From Chloromonas sp. AAM2 (Eukaryota > Chlorophyta > Chlorophyceae > Chlamydomonadales > Chlamydomonadaceae), in assembly GCA_004335635.1 (NCBI GenBank), contig QAXH01006378.1, positions 1 to 26,915 on the forward strand: a DNA stretch of 26,915 bases, given 5' to 3'. The position numbers were made by a program, and so were the translations under genes. Under the pieces are notes generated by a model that worked only from the letters and a program-made list of their open reading frames with translations, did no database searches and was not told the DNA's origin. Shown here one piece after another: positions 1 to 10,731 of this stretch (the stretch's first letter is position 1; every line of letters starts with the position of its first letter).

Positions 1-208
1 AGCTACCACGCGGCATGGCCTTCTGTATGCAGTATCTCGCTGCTACCATTCAACTGGCCGGCTGCCGTCAAGCCATTTCGCTGGGCCGGCCAACCGTCCC
101 AACAAAACTCGCCCGTTCTGCTCGCACAGTGTCCCTGATTTCCTGCTGATTTAGCAGGGCTCCTATATGGGTCTATGACGCAGGGCTGCATACTCGCTTT
201 CCGGGCAG

Positions 209-227
209 GGGGCGCCTCCGGCGCCCC
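209..227. repeat. Perfect GC-rich hairpin
   Basis: An eight-base perfect inverted repeat (GGGGCGCC, then a TCC loop, then GGCGCCCC). It stands in an otherwise unremarkable region. It could be a fragment of a mobile element end or a chance GC palindrome; nothing nearby assigns a role. Confidence 0.7.
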
Positions 228-991
228 AGAATTCTTCCTTGATTGTTTTAATAATATAGATGTACATGCAAATCCAACAAAACATGCGCAATCAGTTGTT
301 AGACTGCCAGCGGCTTCCGGTCCAAACAGGTGGACAGACAATGCACTGTCCAGCATGCGCCGTTTTGTAGGAGTTAGCACCAGGGTACAGTGACGTGCCG
401 ATTTCCGATTGTCCCAGTATCCTATTTAGCACATAGCCTTTTGTGATTTGGCTGGACTCTGGGTGACATGGCTGGAGGTGCCCAACGGGCCTGCCCGGAT
501 TTGGCATCAAGTCTTACAAAAATAGGCCTCCGCGTACTGACATCTCAACAACAAATGAAAGCCCCAGCCCTTCTGCAAACTCGTCCACTGTAGCACGCTC
601 TGCTGCCCACCTCTCAGCCCTTGCCACACAGGTGCGGTGCTCCACAGCTTTGTTCGGGAGCCCCAGCAGCATCCACGAGCTGCACGTCAGCCTTCGGCTT
701 TGAGGGCCTGTGAGGATGCCCTAAGCGTGCTTGCTCAACAGACCACTATCAGAGGCTAATTAAGGGCCAATGTTGCACATGAACATGTGGAAGTTGCACT
801 CGCACCTTAACTCCACCATATTGCAGTCTAGGGTTTACGGTTAGGGTTAGGAGTCAGGACCTCGTTAAGGTGCCGCGGAAAAGCCCCAACATGCATTGAT
901 TCTCAACAATGAAGTCCCACAAGAGGTTCCCGGACAATGGCAGTGCCAGTTAGTACAAAAGCCTGGATACCCGGAACTCTGGACTAATTGC

Positions 992-1011
992 GTCCGGGCA
1001 TACGCCCGGAC
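992..1011. repeat. Perfect hairpin with CCGGAC arms
   Basis: GTCCGGGC, a four-base ATAC loop, then GCCCGGAC, an eight-base perfect stem. Further CCGGA or GTCCGG words occur at about 929-934, 971-975, 1027-1031, 1041-1046 and 1072-1077, so the hairpin lies in a patch of about 150 bases enriched for this word. That pattern suggests a degraded repeat element rather than an isolated palindrome. Confidence 0.65.
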
Positions 1012-1570
1012 AACGCCTCCTGGCTTCCGGATTGAGTCACCGGACTGCACATTGGCCATGATTTCCGGGTCCCGGACGAGATGAAGTCCCCTGGTTAGCA
1101 CGCGATATCTGTCAACATGGAGGTCATGTGATTGTTTGTGATGGGGATGGTGAAGGGCCTGGACAGAGGAGCTTTTCGCGAGTTCAGAGCCTCTCTGTCA
1201 AAGTGCTGCAAGCAACTTGTGAACTTTTCCAAACGACTTTTGTGTTGCGCAAGGAACAGCCTTTACACATAATTGTCCGACACATTCAGAATGTGTAGGG
1301 TGCACAGATCTTGCATAAAAAGAATAAAATCCCTCATAACCTACATCCGCTCACTCTCTCACTCAGAGATGTCATTTACGTAACAGAGGCATCAGTAAAG
1401 AAATATTTTAAGTATGCCTCACCAGGCATGATGCAATTTTACATGGCAGCACTACAGGCTGCAACAGCAGGACAATGCACACGGGCACACACATACCCAG
1501 AGGCAAACGTGGACATGCCATGTAATTACGAAGATGGTGGCAAGGACACCACTCGAGGCACCATCCCACT

Positions 1571-1738
1571 CTACTAGTACCGGCAACTAAAGGACACACT
1601 ACCAGTACCGGCAACTACAGGACACTCCACTAGTACTAGCAACTGCAGAACACACTGCTAGTACTAGCAACTGCAGCACACACTACTAGTACCGGCAACT
1701 ACAGGACACACCACTAGTACTAGCAACTGCAACACATG
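1571..1738. repeat. 28-bp minisatellite, six units
   Basis: Six consecutive 28-bp units start at 1571, 1599, 1627, 1655, 1683 and 1711. Each carries a core of the form CTAGTACYRGCAACT. Two variants are present: one with ACCGGCAACTA (units 1, 2 and 5) and one with ACTAGCAACTG (units 3, 4 and 6). The mixture of variants suggests more than one round of unit duplication. No open frame of interest crosses it. Confidence 0.9.
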
Positions 1739-2366
1739 TAATCAAGCAATTACAGCGTAAGCGCTCAGCTGTAACTTGATCGATCCTAGAGCTTCTGGTT
1801 CAGACGGAAGAAATCATTATGGCTGATTCAAGTCCGACCCTAACTGGTCTCGTGTGAATAGCACACATGTGGCTTGCAACTGGGATGCATGCGTCATTGA
1901 AATTGATGGCAATGGAAGGCCTGTTCCACATTGCCATCAAAGCTGGCCAGCCCGTATGAGCAAGCACAACGTGTAAAAATACACCCCAGTCACCACATGG
2001 TGCAAATCGAGTTCAACAGTGACAGGTCCTATCAACTGCAAAACGGCCAGAAACCATTCGATAATCAGACTGGGCTGTGAGCAAATGCTGAAGAAAGGAA
2101 ACCGACATAGAAGCATGTTGGTTCAACCGTCGCTGTGTTGGTTCAGATACCCGCCTTGCTTGCCCGTACTCGAAGAATCAAGCATTTGTTGCACTTCTCT
2201 GCTCAAGCCATCAGCAGTACTCAAGCCAGGCAACTAGCGGCGCTTCCGGGAGTGCAACCAACACTGGCCATGGAATGAAAACCTCGAATTAAACCCATGG
2301 AGGCTAGCCCTATAGTTACTAGCCCCCAATCATACACTCACATTCCACGGCAACAAAGTCAAGCTG

Positions 2367-5300
2367 TTACCGTGCACGTGCTGATGCGCTTCCAGGGCTA
2401 GTGCTGCGCTCAGCGCTATGAGGAGCCTGACTGGACCCTGCTCGACGCCACAACCGACGATACAACTGCTTGCCGGCCGGCTGTATCCCCTCCTCCTCTG
2501 CTTCCCATACATCCTCTCCATGGCTGTCTTCCTCAACCTCCACGTCTTGCTCCTCTCTCCCTTGCGCCTGTGATGGAGCACTTGCTCGTCTGCTGCTGCT
2601 TGCTGGCCGTTGCCTCAGACGGTTGGGCGATCCGTTGGATGGGCGGTTACTGCCAACCGCTGCCCTTGCCTCGCCCCTTGCAACCGCCCTGCCAGCACTT
2701 GCACCACCAATGCCGCTGGCTGCAGCCGGCATGCGTTGCCTCACACCGGCCCTCATCGGTCGACCAGTCGGCCGCCGTGCTTGTGCCGACCTCGGCCCTC
2801 CGTGCGCTGCTTCAAGCGCATCTACCAGTGCATGCAAGTGTAACTGCCCTGGCGTTGTATCCAACCGATTAACCGCCCACGTGATCTGTGCCGCAGCGCC
2901 TGTGTCCATCTCAGCTGCTTGGGCCACCGCCGCAGTGACTATATCATTGAGTGTTGAGGCGTCCAAACGGTGTCCAAGGGTAGCTAAGGATGACAAAACC
3001 TTGGACACGTGCACAGCTTGGCAGTTGGGCAGGGCTGCTCTCAGCTGTGTCAAGAAATGGTTGGTCCAGTCCGGGCGAGGGACTATACCCAAGGCGGCTA
3101 GACCGCCTATCATAAGGGTTAGGCTCTGAGCGGAGAAACTGCCAAAAACGTGCAGGGCTTGGGAAGAGGCATTCAGGTAGCGCTCAGCAAACGCAGCGGT
3201 AGGCACCTGCAAAACAGCACAGAAAAAGCATGATGGCATGATCAAGCATTGTACATTGCAGCATTTCAGCCACATGTGATAGTCTTGCAGTGTGCGATTG
3301 GCATGACTCCCGCTACGTTTGCTGCAGCACGAACATATGCCCCCCGCCCATCGCGCGTACACCTTGCAATTGCATCCAGATGACGTAACTGCCATACTTT
3401 CAGGGTATTGCCTTCTGATAAACAAAAAACAAACTCAGAATGGGGATTGCCTCCTTATAAACAAAAACCAAACTCAGAATGGGGCGTGCAGTACCCTCAC
3501 CTCTTCCACCGCCGCCAGCGACCAGATGAGCCTAGCGAGTTGGTCGGCTGAACACATCACCAGCTGCGGCGCCAGCGCACGAGCGAACCCCTCCATCCAC
3601 TGTCTAGAGGGGCGGCGCCGGAGCGAGCCAAACGCCCACATGATCTCGCACAGCGGCTCGGTGGGCATGTGTGCCATGCGCTGCAAAAGCTCCTCCTCGT
3701 ATGCCTGCCACCAGCTGGGGGTGGGAGAAGCCTGGAAGACACGAACAATCGAGATACCGATGATGTTAACGATAATGCAAAGAAAATAAGCAAACAATGC
3801 GGTGGGAAAAGCCCAGGAGGCAGGACATGGCAGAAGCACTTGACATGGTGTACGTACAAACTACTATACCTGCCCTGCAGATACAAACTGCACTTGTCCT
3901 CCCACCTGATGGACGCTGATTGCCCATCCAACCTACAAATGCCTATCCACTCAAGAGTGCTTGCTGGTTCTCTAAGTAGCTGCTAACCACATACCACGCG
4001 TCCCTTTTTTACAGTGGTCCCCATAAACCTCAGAACTTAGTCTGCTCACCTGCAGTACGCTGAGCGCCCACCCGACCTCCGCCAGTTGCGGTGAGCTGCA
4101 GTGTGTGCGCATCTGCGGCAGGCACCCGCTCAGCAGCTGCTGCAGCACACAGGGTGCCACCGCCCCGGGAGCGGGGCCCAGCAGGGCGAGCGTGCGCAAG
4201 AGGGCAGCGGACTGCAACACAACACATGACAGACATGGCTATGGCGTGATCGTGACAGCATGGGCAAAAAAGGAATTCACAGACATACAAGCAGCTGCTC
4301 ATCACTCAATGTATCAATATGAAGGAATATGCAGAGCTCTCATGAAGCAACCAACGTTGATTAAGGCCTACAAAGCTGGGGGATCATCGTCTCTTTAACT
4401 TTCTTGCCAAAGGGGACTTCACCTTCACCTAACAGGCGACTAACATCCATACCCCAAAATAGAGGGATCAGCTCCTGTCCACATAGTCTTACCTGCGGGC
4501 CGGTAAAGCATCCGATGCGCGCTGCGGCCTGCCTCAGAGCACACTGCAGCCATGCTGCAGAGGGCGCCACACCCCATCGTGCCAGAGCCATAAACAGCTC
4601 AACCACCCTGTGTGCTGCCGCCACCGCAGACCGGGGAGGTGAAACCACCGCCCTGCCCGCCAGCCCATCACCCGCGCTTAAGCCGTTGCCGCCGCTGATG
4701 TTGTTGGCGGGCCTTGAAGGCGCAACCATTGTCCCCCCTTGCGACGCATCCCCAACCCCACTGTTGCTGCTTGCCTTGCCGGCAAGCAACAATCCGAGAC
4801 TTGATGGTGCGACGACCAACCGTTTGGGTGGCTTGCTGCTGTCCCTGTCCTTGGCACGTGTGGTTGTGGCTGAGGTTGCTGTATGCGCCGTCGGCCCGCT
4901 CGTCCTGGCCAGCCCCCTGCCACCACCGCCACCACCACCCAGCCTGACGCCACCGGCCAATGCATCACCATTGCTACCACCAACGCCACTGTTGGCAGCA
5001 GCTGCCTGCTCCCATATCTGAGTGAACACTTCCTGTGGGTCTGTAGCTACAAGGACAGAAAGGATTGCTTTGGCTTCATCTCGCGTCCAAGCGGGACACG
5101 ATGCAGGCTGCAGCCCCCGCAGCTCGTGAACCGCATGCAGTAGTGCGCCGGTGCGCATGCCTTTGGCTGCAGGCAGCGACCTGACTTGCTGCACGTGGGC
5201 CTGCATCAACTGCTGTATTCTAGCACTTAGAGGAGCAGCCTTGAGAAGGTGCAAGCGCGCAGCAATGGCAAGTAAGTCTCCGGCTGCACTGCCGACTAGC

Positions 5301-8300
5301 TGCACCTCCAGCTCGCTTAACACTGCTGCCTCGTGGCTGCTTCCAGTAGAAACGTCTGGAAGCGCCCTAGAAACGGCCGTGGCCTTGGCTGCAGGCTTGG
5401 TGTTGTACACTGAGGTGGTTGTGGATGAGCCTGACAGCTGTTTCTGTAGGGCCCAGGCTGCAGCTGTGGCGGCTATTTCTGCCCCGTTGATAGCTGAGTT
5501 AAGCCAGGCGGGACTAGGGGTGGGGTTGGCAGTAACCCTGCATGCATCCTCTGCCAAGCGCAATGCCATTGCCAGGTGATGTGGGCTGATGCGAGCTAGC
5601 TGGGGCTGGGTGGATGTATACCATGCTGCAATCCACTCTGGAGGGGGCAGGCGGTGCATTTGGTACAGTGCATGGAGCAGTTGGACTTTCTCTGCGCCTG
5701 AGAGGGTGGGATGAGTGACACGGGTGTGTGAGGCGGTTTCGGCAGCTGCGAGGAAGCTGGGCGGTGCGCGGCTGGGGCCGGTGTGCATGGATGTGCTGTG
5801 CAGGAGGTGGACCAGCTGGACTGGCGGCAGCTGGGCCAGCCGCGGTTGCAGCAGCTGCAGCAGGTGCAGGAGCGGGTGCAGCTGCTGTTGGTCACTGGTC
5901 TGATCCTGACTGCTGCTTGATTGAGACCTCTGCTGTTGTCGCTGCTGCTGGGACCGTGCTTTGCCATCCGCTGCTGTCCTGAACAACCGTTGCTGCTGTT
6001 GCTGCTGCTGCTGCTGCTGATTCAGTTGGCCAGGGCTGGCTGGTAGAGGACTGAGAGCAGAGAGCCCTCCAAGCACCGCTTGCATGTCGGACAGACTCAT
6101 GTTCGTCACATGGGGTGCAGCACGTGCAGCAACAGCATGCGCCAATGCATGCACGCAGCTCTGCCATTCTGCAGCTAGCTGTGCCTGCCTTTCCACAGCC
6201 TCGTGTTCACCCAACCCTGGCTGGCCATGTGCTGTGACGTCGCTACCGGCTGATGTCTGGATCCCTACCAGAGGCCTCCTGGCGTCCAGAGATGGTAAGA
6301 TTGCTGCCAGCTGCACCAGCGCTGCACATGATAGATGCGGCGCCAGCGCAGTCAAGCGCTGCATGCACAGGTGTAACCACTGCCCACGTGCCAGGCGTGG
6401 GTCAGTTACCAAGGCGGTTACAAGTGTGACCAGGTGGTTGGCATCGTGTAAGGCAACGGTTTGTGCAATGCGGTGTAGGGCGCGATGGGTGGGTGGGCGG
6501 GGAGTCCGCACGCCAAGGCATAACGCGGCAGGGAGGGCGAGGGCAAGGGTTCGGGCGTCCATGTGCGGCAGCGTGGCGCGTAGGGTGAGGGCGCATGCTG
6601 ACCGCCATGGGGGGCGAGGCAGGCGAGGCTCAGGGCTAGCAGTCACGCCGGCTGCCAAACCATGCAGCAAACGTGCAAGCGTGAGGGGGCTGAGATACCG
6701 GAGGCTGGCGTGTGGCCCAGCAGCCGCGGTTGCACGGCGAACGATGCATGCACGCTGATTTCGCCGCGCCACTCGACGCAAGAGCTTTAATCCCAAGGTC
6801 ACAGGGAGCCCGGTCTTGTCGTTTGCAAGGTCTTGAAAGGTAATAGATGATGCTGTGATGGCATGCCCGTCGCCTGCCGTGGCTGACACGCCAACAGGAC
6901 TCGCATGGCTGGTCGCGGGCGTCGGGCTACGGGATGACAATGCCATGCCAAGCCCAAGACTGCTTGTCCCTGCTGGTCCGGTGCCCATGCTCTGTAGTGG
7001 CCTTGTTCGAACAGCCACCATCATGGTCAGCTTGTGGCGTGGAACCAGCTGCCATGGCTTTGCCCTGCTGCTGGTTGGCTTTGCAGGAGCTTGAAAGGAT
7101 CTGATTGATGACGTTGCTGTGCTCTGAGTGGCGTGGGATGCCTCTGCTTTGGCATCAGCACGTTGAGCTGGTGATGTTCTTGTTGGTGGCCTGCTGTGAG
7201 AGTTGGTTGGGTAAGCCTCGGCCCCGCCACATGCATAGTGCTGCATCAGCCAGCACGATGCCTGTACTGCAGATCGTACTAACCGCTCATCCACTACATG
7301 ACCCAGCTGAGAGAGCGTCCACATGAGGCTGGACAACTGTACCGCAGTGTAATGGCCGTTTCTGACCGCCTGTGCACATGTCTCCATGACAGACCGGGCC
7401 CATGGCTCCGGAACCGCCACCTCTGCATGGAGCAGGCCTTGCAGCATGTTGCAAACGCCTTGTGGTGACATGTGGGGCACGTGCTGCTCAGAAGCTGCGA
7501 AGAACGTGGCTGACCATGTGGCCGTGGGTGTGTGGCCTAGCTCTCCTAATGCCCACATAGTGTTGGCTAGCGATTGAGGGAAGGCGTAGTGAAGGGTGGA
7601 TGCTGACTGACTCAAAAGGTCAGCCAGCCATGCATGGGTGCCATGGCTCAAAGGGAGTTTGAGAGATGCCATGGCCCATAGGGACTGTGAGATGTGATGC
7701 TGCTCACAAGCAGCTGAAGCTGCTGGTACTGCTGTAGGTTGCATAGGCGCATTTGTCAGCACCGATGCTGGCTTAGTGGGTGCTGTCAACCGCTTGGCTG
7801 CTGCTGCTGGCTTAGTGGTTGCAGCTCGCTGCTTGGCTACTGGTGTTGGTGCTGCCGGCTTAACTGATGCAGTTGGCTGTGAAGCATGCTGAGATGGTTC
7901 GATGTTGTGTCGTGTGCTCAGAGACGCTGTGAAGTGGGTACACCTGCAACATGCATGCTAGAAGATCAGTGTAATGCACGGCCACAGGGGCATGCCTGCA
8001 TAGTAACCTGGGTGAAAAGCAGAGTGAAATCCGCTGGGCTGGCTTGCCCTATCGCATGCACCCCTGGCGCCCTCACCGCAATCACAAGCACGATCACAAT
8101 TCTGTTTGCCCCTCGCACCACCCAGCATGTTGACCACATTACTCAAGATACTCACCAAGCAGCCGGCAACTGACAGCATTGTTATTTATGACCGTGCCAC
8201 TCACCAAGCAGAGAGCAGTTGAGGTGAAGGTCTGGTCTTCAGCTTGCCCAGTGCCCACATGCTGTTGGCCAGGGACTGCTGCGAAGCTACACCCAGACAC

Positions 8301-10057
8301 AGCTCCGTCTCGCGTTGTAATGCTGCCATGTACGGTTTGGGAGGGCTGAGCCTGAGCTTGGCAAGCGCCCAGAGTGTGACTGAAAGCTCCTGGGAAGTGT
8401 ACTGACGCCGTTCAACTGCCTGTCCGAGAATAGGTGCCTGGTGAAGCAGCGCCATGGATGCTGAGCAGAAGCGGCGTTGCCATCTGCGCTCGGCATGTCA
8501 GGATTGCATACTAACACGTATACACAACAGCGATCAAGTTCTACTGTTTGACTCAGGCTGACACCAGCCGCTCAGCCCATGTGCTTCTGATTCACTCTCT
8601 TGTATCTGGAATTGATTGTTTTTTCCGCTGAAAGCACTGCCTGGCTTGCGCACACCTGCAGCTGGCTTTGTCAGAAAACATCAACTGCCTGCTTCTGGTG
8701 TTTGACTGGTTTGCTGTTGCCAATGTTTTGCTGTTGGTTGCGAGCACAGATCAAAGCACCCACCTGGCTCCCGGACGCAGCCGCAACACAGCTAGATTCC
8801 ACAGGACATACGTCAGACAGCTGGGGTCCGCTGCAACAGCCACAGCCATGCCGCCACCGTTATCTGTCATGGCGTGTGAACTGCATGGTTCATTTGCAGC
8901 TGGTGTGCTGTGTTGTCCATGCTGTGCATGCACGGGCACACTGGCGTCCTGGAAGCCGTTGAGTGCATGGTGGGGTTGAGTGTAGGATGCCTGCTGTGGC
9001 TGCGTTCCATGCGCATGCGCTGTGGCCACAAGGGCAGGCTCCAGGGATGTGGCAGCCCATGCCGCGCATGAACGCAGCGCATGGCATGCTTGAGCTGCTA
9101 AAGACCCTGTCTGGCTTGCAGCAAGCTCTGAAGCTGGGTTACCGAGGCTAGCGAAGGACATGGTGCGTTTGACTGGCTTGACATGCCACTGCCTTAGTCG
9201 CTTGCCATGCGGTGCTGCAGCCTGCTGCTGCAGCTGCTGCTGCTGTTCATGTGATGGTGTGGTTTGGTTCAGATGGTTGCAGAGCACGGCACATGCCCAG
9301 CACAGTAAACCGATCTGGGATGGAAGCAGAGATGATGCAGAGCTGGGGTCAGATTGCATGCGCCATGTGATGGCACAGCAGACTTTGGCATAAGCACCTG
9401 CATCATAATTTGATTCTGGTGTGGTTGCGAGTTTGGGAACAGCATGATGCGCTGTGTTTGCTTGGCTGTGGTGGGCAAGGCTGGTCAGCAGCTGTGCTGC
9501 AGCGTCTGCAGTCAGGTGAGCTGTGGACAGTTCTAAAGCATCTGCAGCCTGGAGGGAGAGGGAGAGTTGGAGCAAGGAGACAGGTGTGATGTCTGCAATG
9601 TTGCAAACTGCCTGTGTGGGCACCAAATGCTGGAAATCCCATGCACGCCAATCCTCCTGCGCCGCCTCCGCTGGTAGCAGCTCCCATTGACCGTGACCGG
9701 GAACAAATACAGCTGTGCGCTCGTGCTTGCCATGCAGTCGCCGGGGCTCGTTGCTGTCGTCCTTGTCATCTTTGGGCCGGAAACAGGGCAAGACGTTGCT
9801 GGCCGCTGTGCATATCAGCAGCTGTTGCGCATAGCTGCGGCTCTGAATACCCAGCTGAGCATTCAATCGAGCCATATCCGCCTACAATGCATCGCCCATG
9901 CATCGTCATTGGCTCATGCATGCTAGACGCAAGGGCGATCTCCATTGCGGCGGAAAAGCGCAAGCTGACGGAGACACTGCACAGCCGTACCTGAGGAGCG
10001 CTGCACGGCCCACATGACGTTGGTTGTACTCTGGCCGAGCAATCCGCGTTGGCGAGC
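2367..10057 (-). CDS. Large octotricopeptide-repeat (OPR) protein, probable organelle RNA-binding factor
   Basis: Spliced minus-strand gene. Exons, 5' to 3': about 10057-9991, 9805-8764, 8483-8205, 7943-4493, 4211-4050, 3731-3501, 3206-2367 (stop TAA). From exon 2 on, all junction phases agree (2, 2, 0, 0, 0), giving about 2,000 residues. The protein shows repeated 38-40-residue helical units with OPR signatures such as SLANTMWALGELG, SLANSMWALGKL and CEIMWAFGSLRRRPSRQW, and a textbook LPPPEW near 5630-5640. The repeats continue across exons 5, 6 and 7, so these exons belong together. Between repeat blocks lie low-complexity linkers: polyglutamine (about 5880-6020), a polyglycine run (about 4925-4945) and Ala/Thr/Pro-rich stretches. 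The C terminus is basic, then acidic, and I see no RAP domain. OPR proteins bind specific organelle transcripts and control their stability or translation; the target here is unknown. The 5' end is uncertain because the phases of the first one or two exons cannot be settled by eye. Confidence 0.85.
3407..3484. repeat. 39-bp tandem duplication inside an OPR-gene intron
   Basis: Two adjacent 39-bp copies (3407-3445 and 3446-3484), each ending AAACTCAGAATGGGG, differ at only a few positions. They lie in the intron between exons 3731-3501 and 3206-2367, starting about 15 bases past the donor at 3500. The high identity implies a recent duplication close to the splice site. Confidence 0.9.
3799..3827. 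repeat. Intronic echo of the acceptor of OPR exon 3731-3501
   Basis: The plus-strand word GGTGGGAAAAGCC followed by a gapped match resembles GGTGGGAGAAGCC at 3720-3732, which spans the start of exon 3731-3501. On the coding strand both read as a pyrimidine-rich acceptor-like stretch. The similarity is shorter and weaker than for the reductase-gene echoes. Confidence 0.45.
8150..8162. repeat. Intronic echo of the OPR exon 8205 donor
   Basis: The 13 bases ACTCACCAAGCAG at 8150-8162 are identical to 8199-8211, which span the splice donor of exon 8483-8205 (coding strand CTGCTTG|GTGAGT). The copy lies 49 bases inside the intron and would itself serve as a donor. Flanking bases differ, so only the junction itself is duplicated or retained. 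Confidence 0.8.
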
Positions 10058-10142
10058 CTGCAGGCCGAAACCAGGTGACACAAGTATTGGTTGAAACCCT
10101 GTGCAGACAGTATAGTTCACGCTCAATAGCAAGTGTACTCAC

Positions 10143-10198
10143 CTAATATCAAGAGATGACAGGGCCCCCGCGATCGCCACTCCTGCCAAGCTGTGCAT
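10143..10198 (-). other. Possible first coding exon of the OPR gene
   Basis: On the minus strand an ATG at 10198 opens a 56-base segment reading MHSLAGVAIAGALSSLDI. It ends at a canonical donor (AG|GTGAGT, first intron base at 10142). The peptide resembles the helical part of an OPR unit. However, its phase (2) does not fit the simplest acceptor at 10058 (phase 0). Either a different acceptor is used, the true frame is another one, or the gene begins farther upstream. Confidence 0.35.
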
Positions 10199-10731
10199 CG
10201 CTTCACGCTACCATGTGTATACTTGATCATACAAACGCAAACTCAAGCTCAAGCACGGACTGAACACACGTCCATTTGCAGGGGCATCAGCCTTGCCACT
10301 GCAAATGTGGCACAACCGAAAGTGCATCAGACCGTTTCACAGGTCAATGGTCAGCCAACATCTGACTGCCAAGCTCGGGATATGGCAGGTAAATGGTCAG
10401 GAAACTGGTCGCAGAAGCTAGCAGCTGCCTGACAAGCTTTGCCTGCTGATGGTTAAACGCCTGCTGATGGAACTGCCTGCTGTGCCTTTAAATTGTAGTG
10501 CAGATCTTTTCACGCATTCGTGTGCAGATGATGTGCTTTCCAATTGCAGTACATGTACACGCGTGTGTTACCCTGCAACTGGACCTGGATGGAGTGATGA
10601 TTATGCATAGGGTTTGGGCGTAACAGACTGTGACGTGTTTTCCGACATTGCGCCATCCGACAACCATCGGCAGGCAGGACAGACACATACGCACTCCACA
10701 TAGAAACTGCATCTGCATCATCGTATACAGA
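10199..10731. promoter_or_regulatory. Divergent intergenic region between the OPR and reductase genes
   Basis: The OPR gene is transcribed leftward and the reductase gene rightward from this interval of about 530 bp, so both 5' UTRs and promoters should lie here. A TTTAAAT stretch near 10485-10493 could act as a weak TATA-like element, but nothing identifies a transcription start. No coding exon is evident apart from the 5' UTR-like sequence before the ATG at 10732. Confidence 0.5.

Larger units (their letters stand above)
1..2366. other. Non-coding flank downstream of the OPR gene
   Basis: I find no convincing exon on either strand in this stretch. The open frames are short, unlike any family I recognise, and lack consistent splice signals. 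It does hold two GC-rich hairpins (209-227 and 992-1011), a short telomere-like patch near 831-851, and a six-unit 28-bp minisatellite (1571-1738). Around 890-1080 the motif CCGGAC or its complement GTCCGG recurs several times, so that part may be a decayed mobile element. The 3' UTR of the minus-strand OPR gene should begin just below 2367. I do not see a TGTAA signal close to its stop codon, so the transcript end is not placed. Confidence 0.6.

Noticed and set aside
831..851. Telomere-like TAGGGTTTACGGTTAGGGTT
   Set aside because: Only two or three imperfect units; too short to call an interstitial telomere tract.
2470..3129. Plus-strand 219-codon open frame
   Set aside because: It mirrors the last OPR exon, whose repeats and phase-consistent acceptor at 3206 establish the minus strand.
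4404..5021. Plus-strand open frame opposite the large OPR exon
   Set aside because: It is a shadow of the minus-strand OPR coding frame; splice phases and OPR motifs identify the minus strand as coding.
10630..10731. Upstream extension of the first reductase exon
   Set aside because: The frame is open, but the peptide before 10732 has no transit-peptide character, and the ATG at 10732 has the better context and a typical leader after it.
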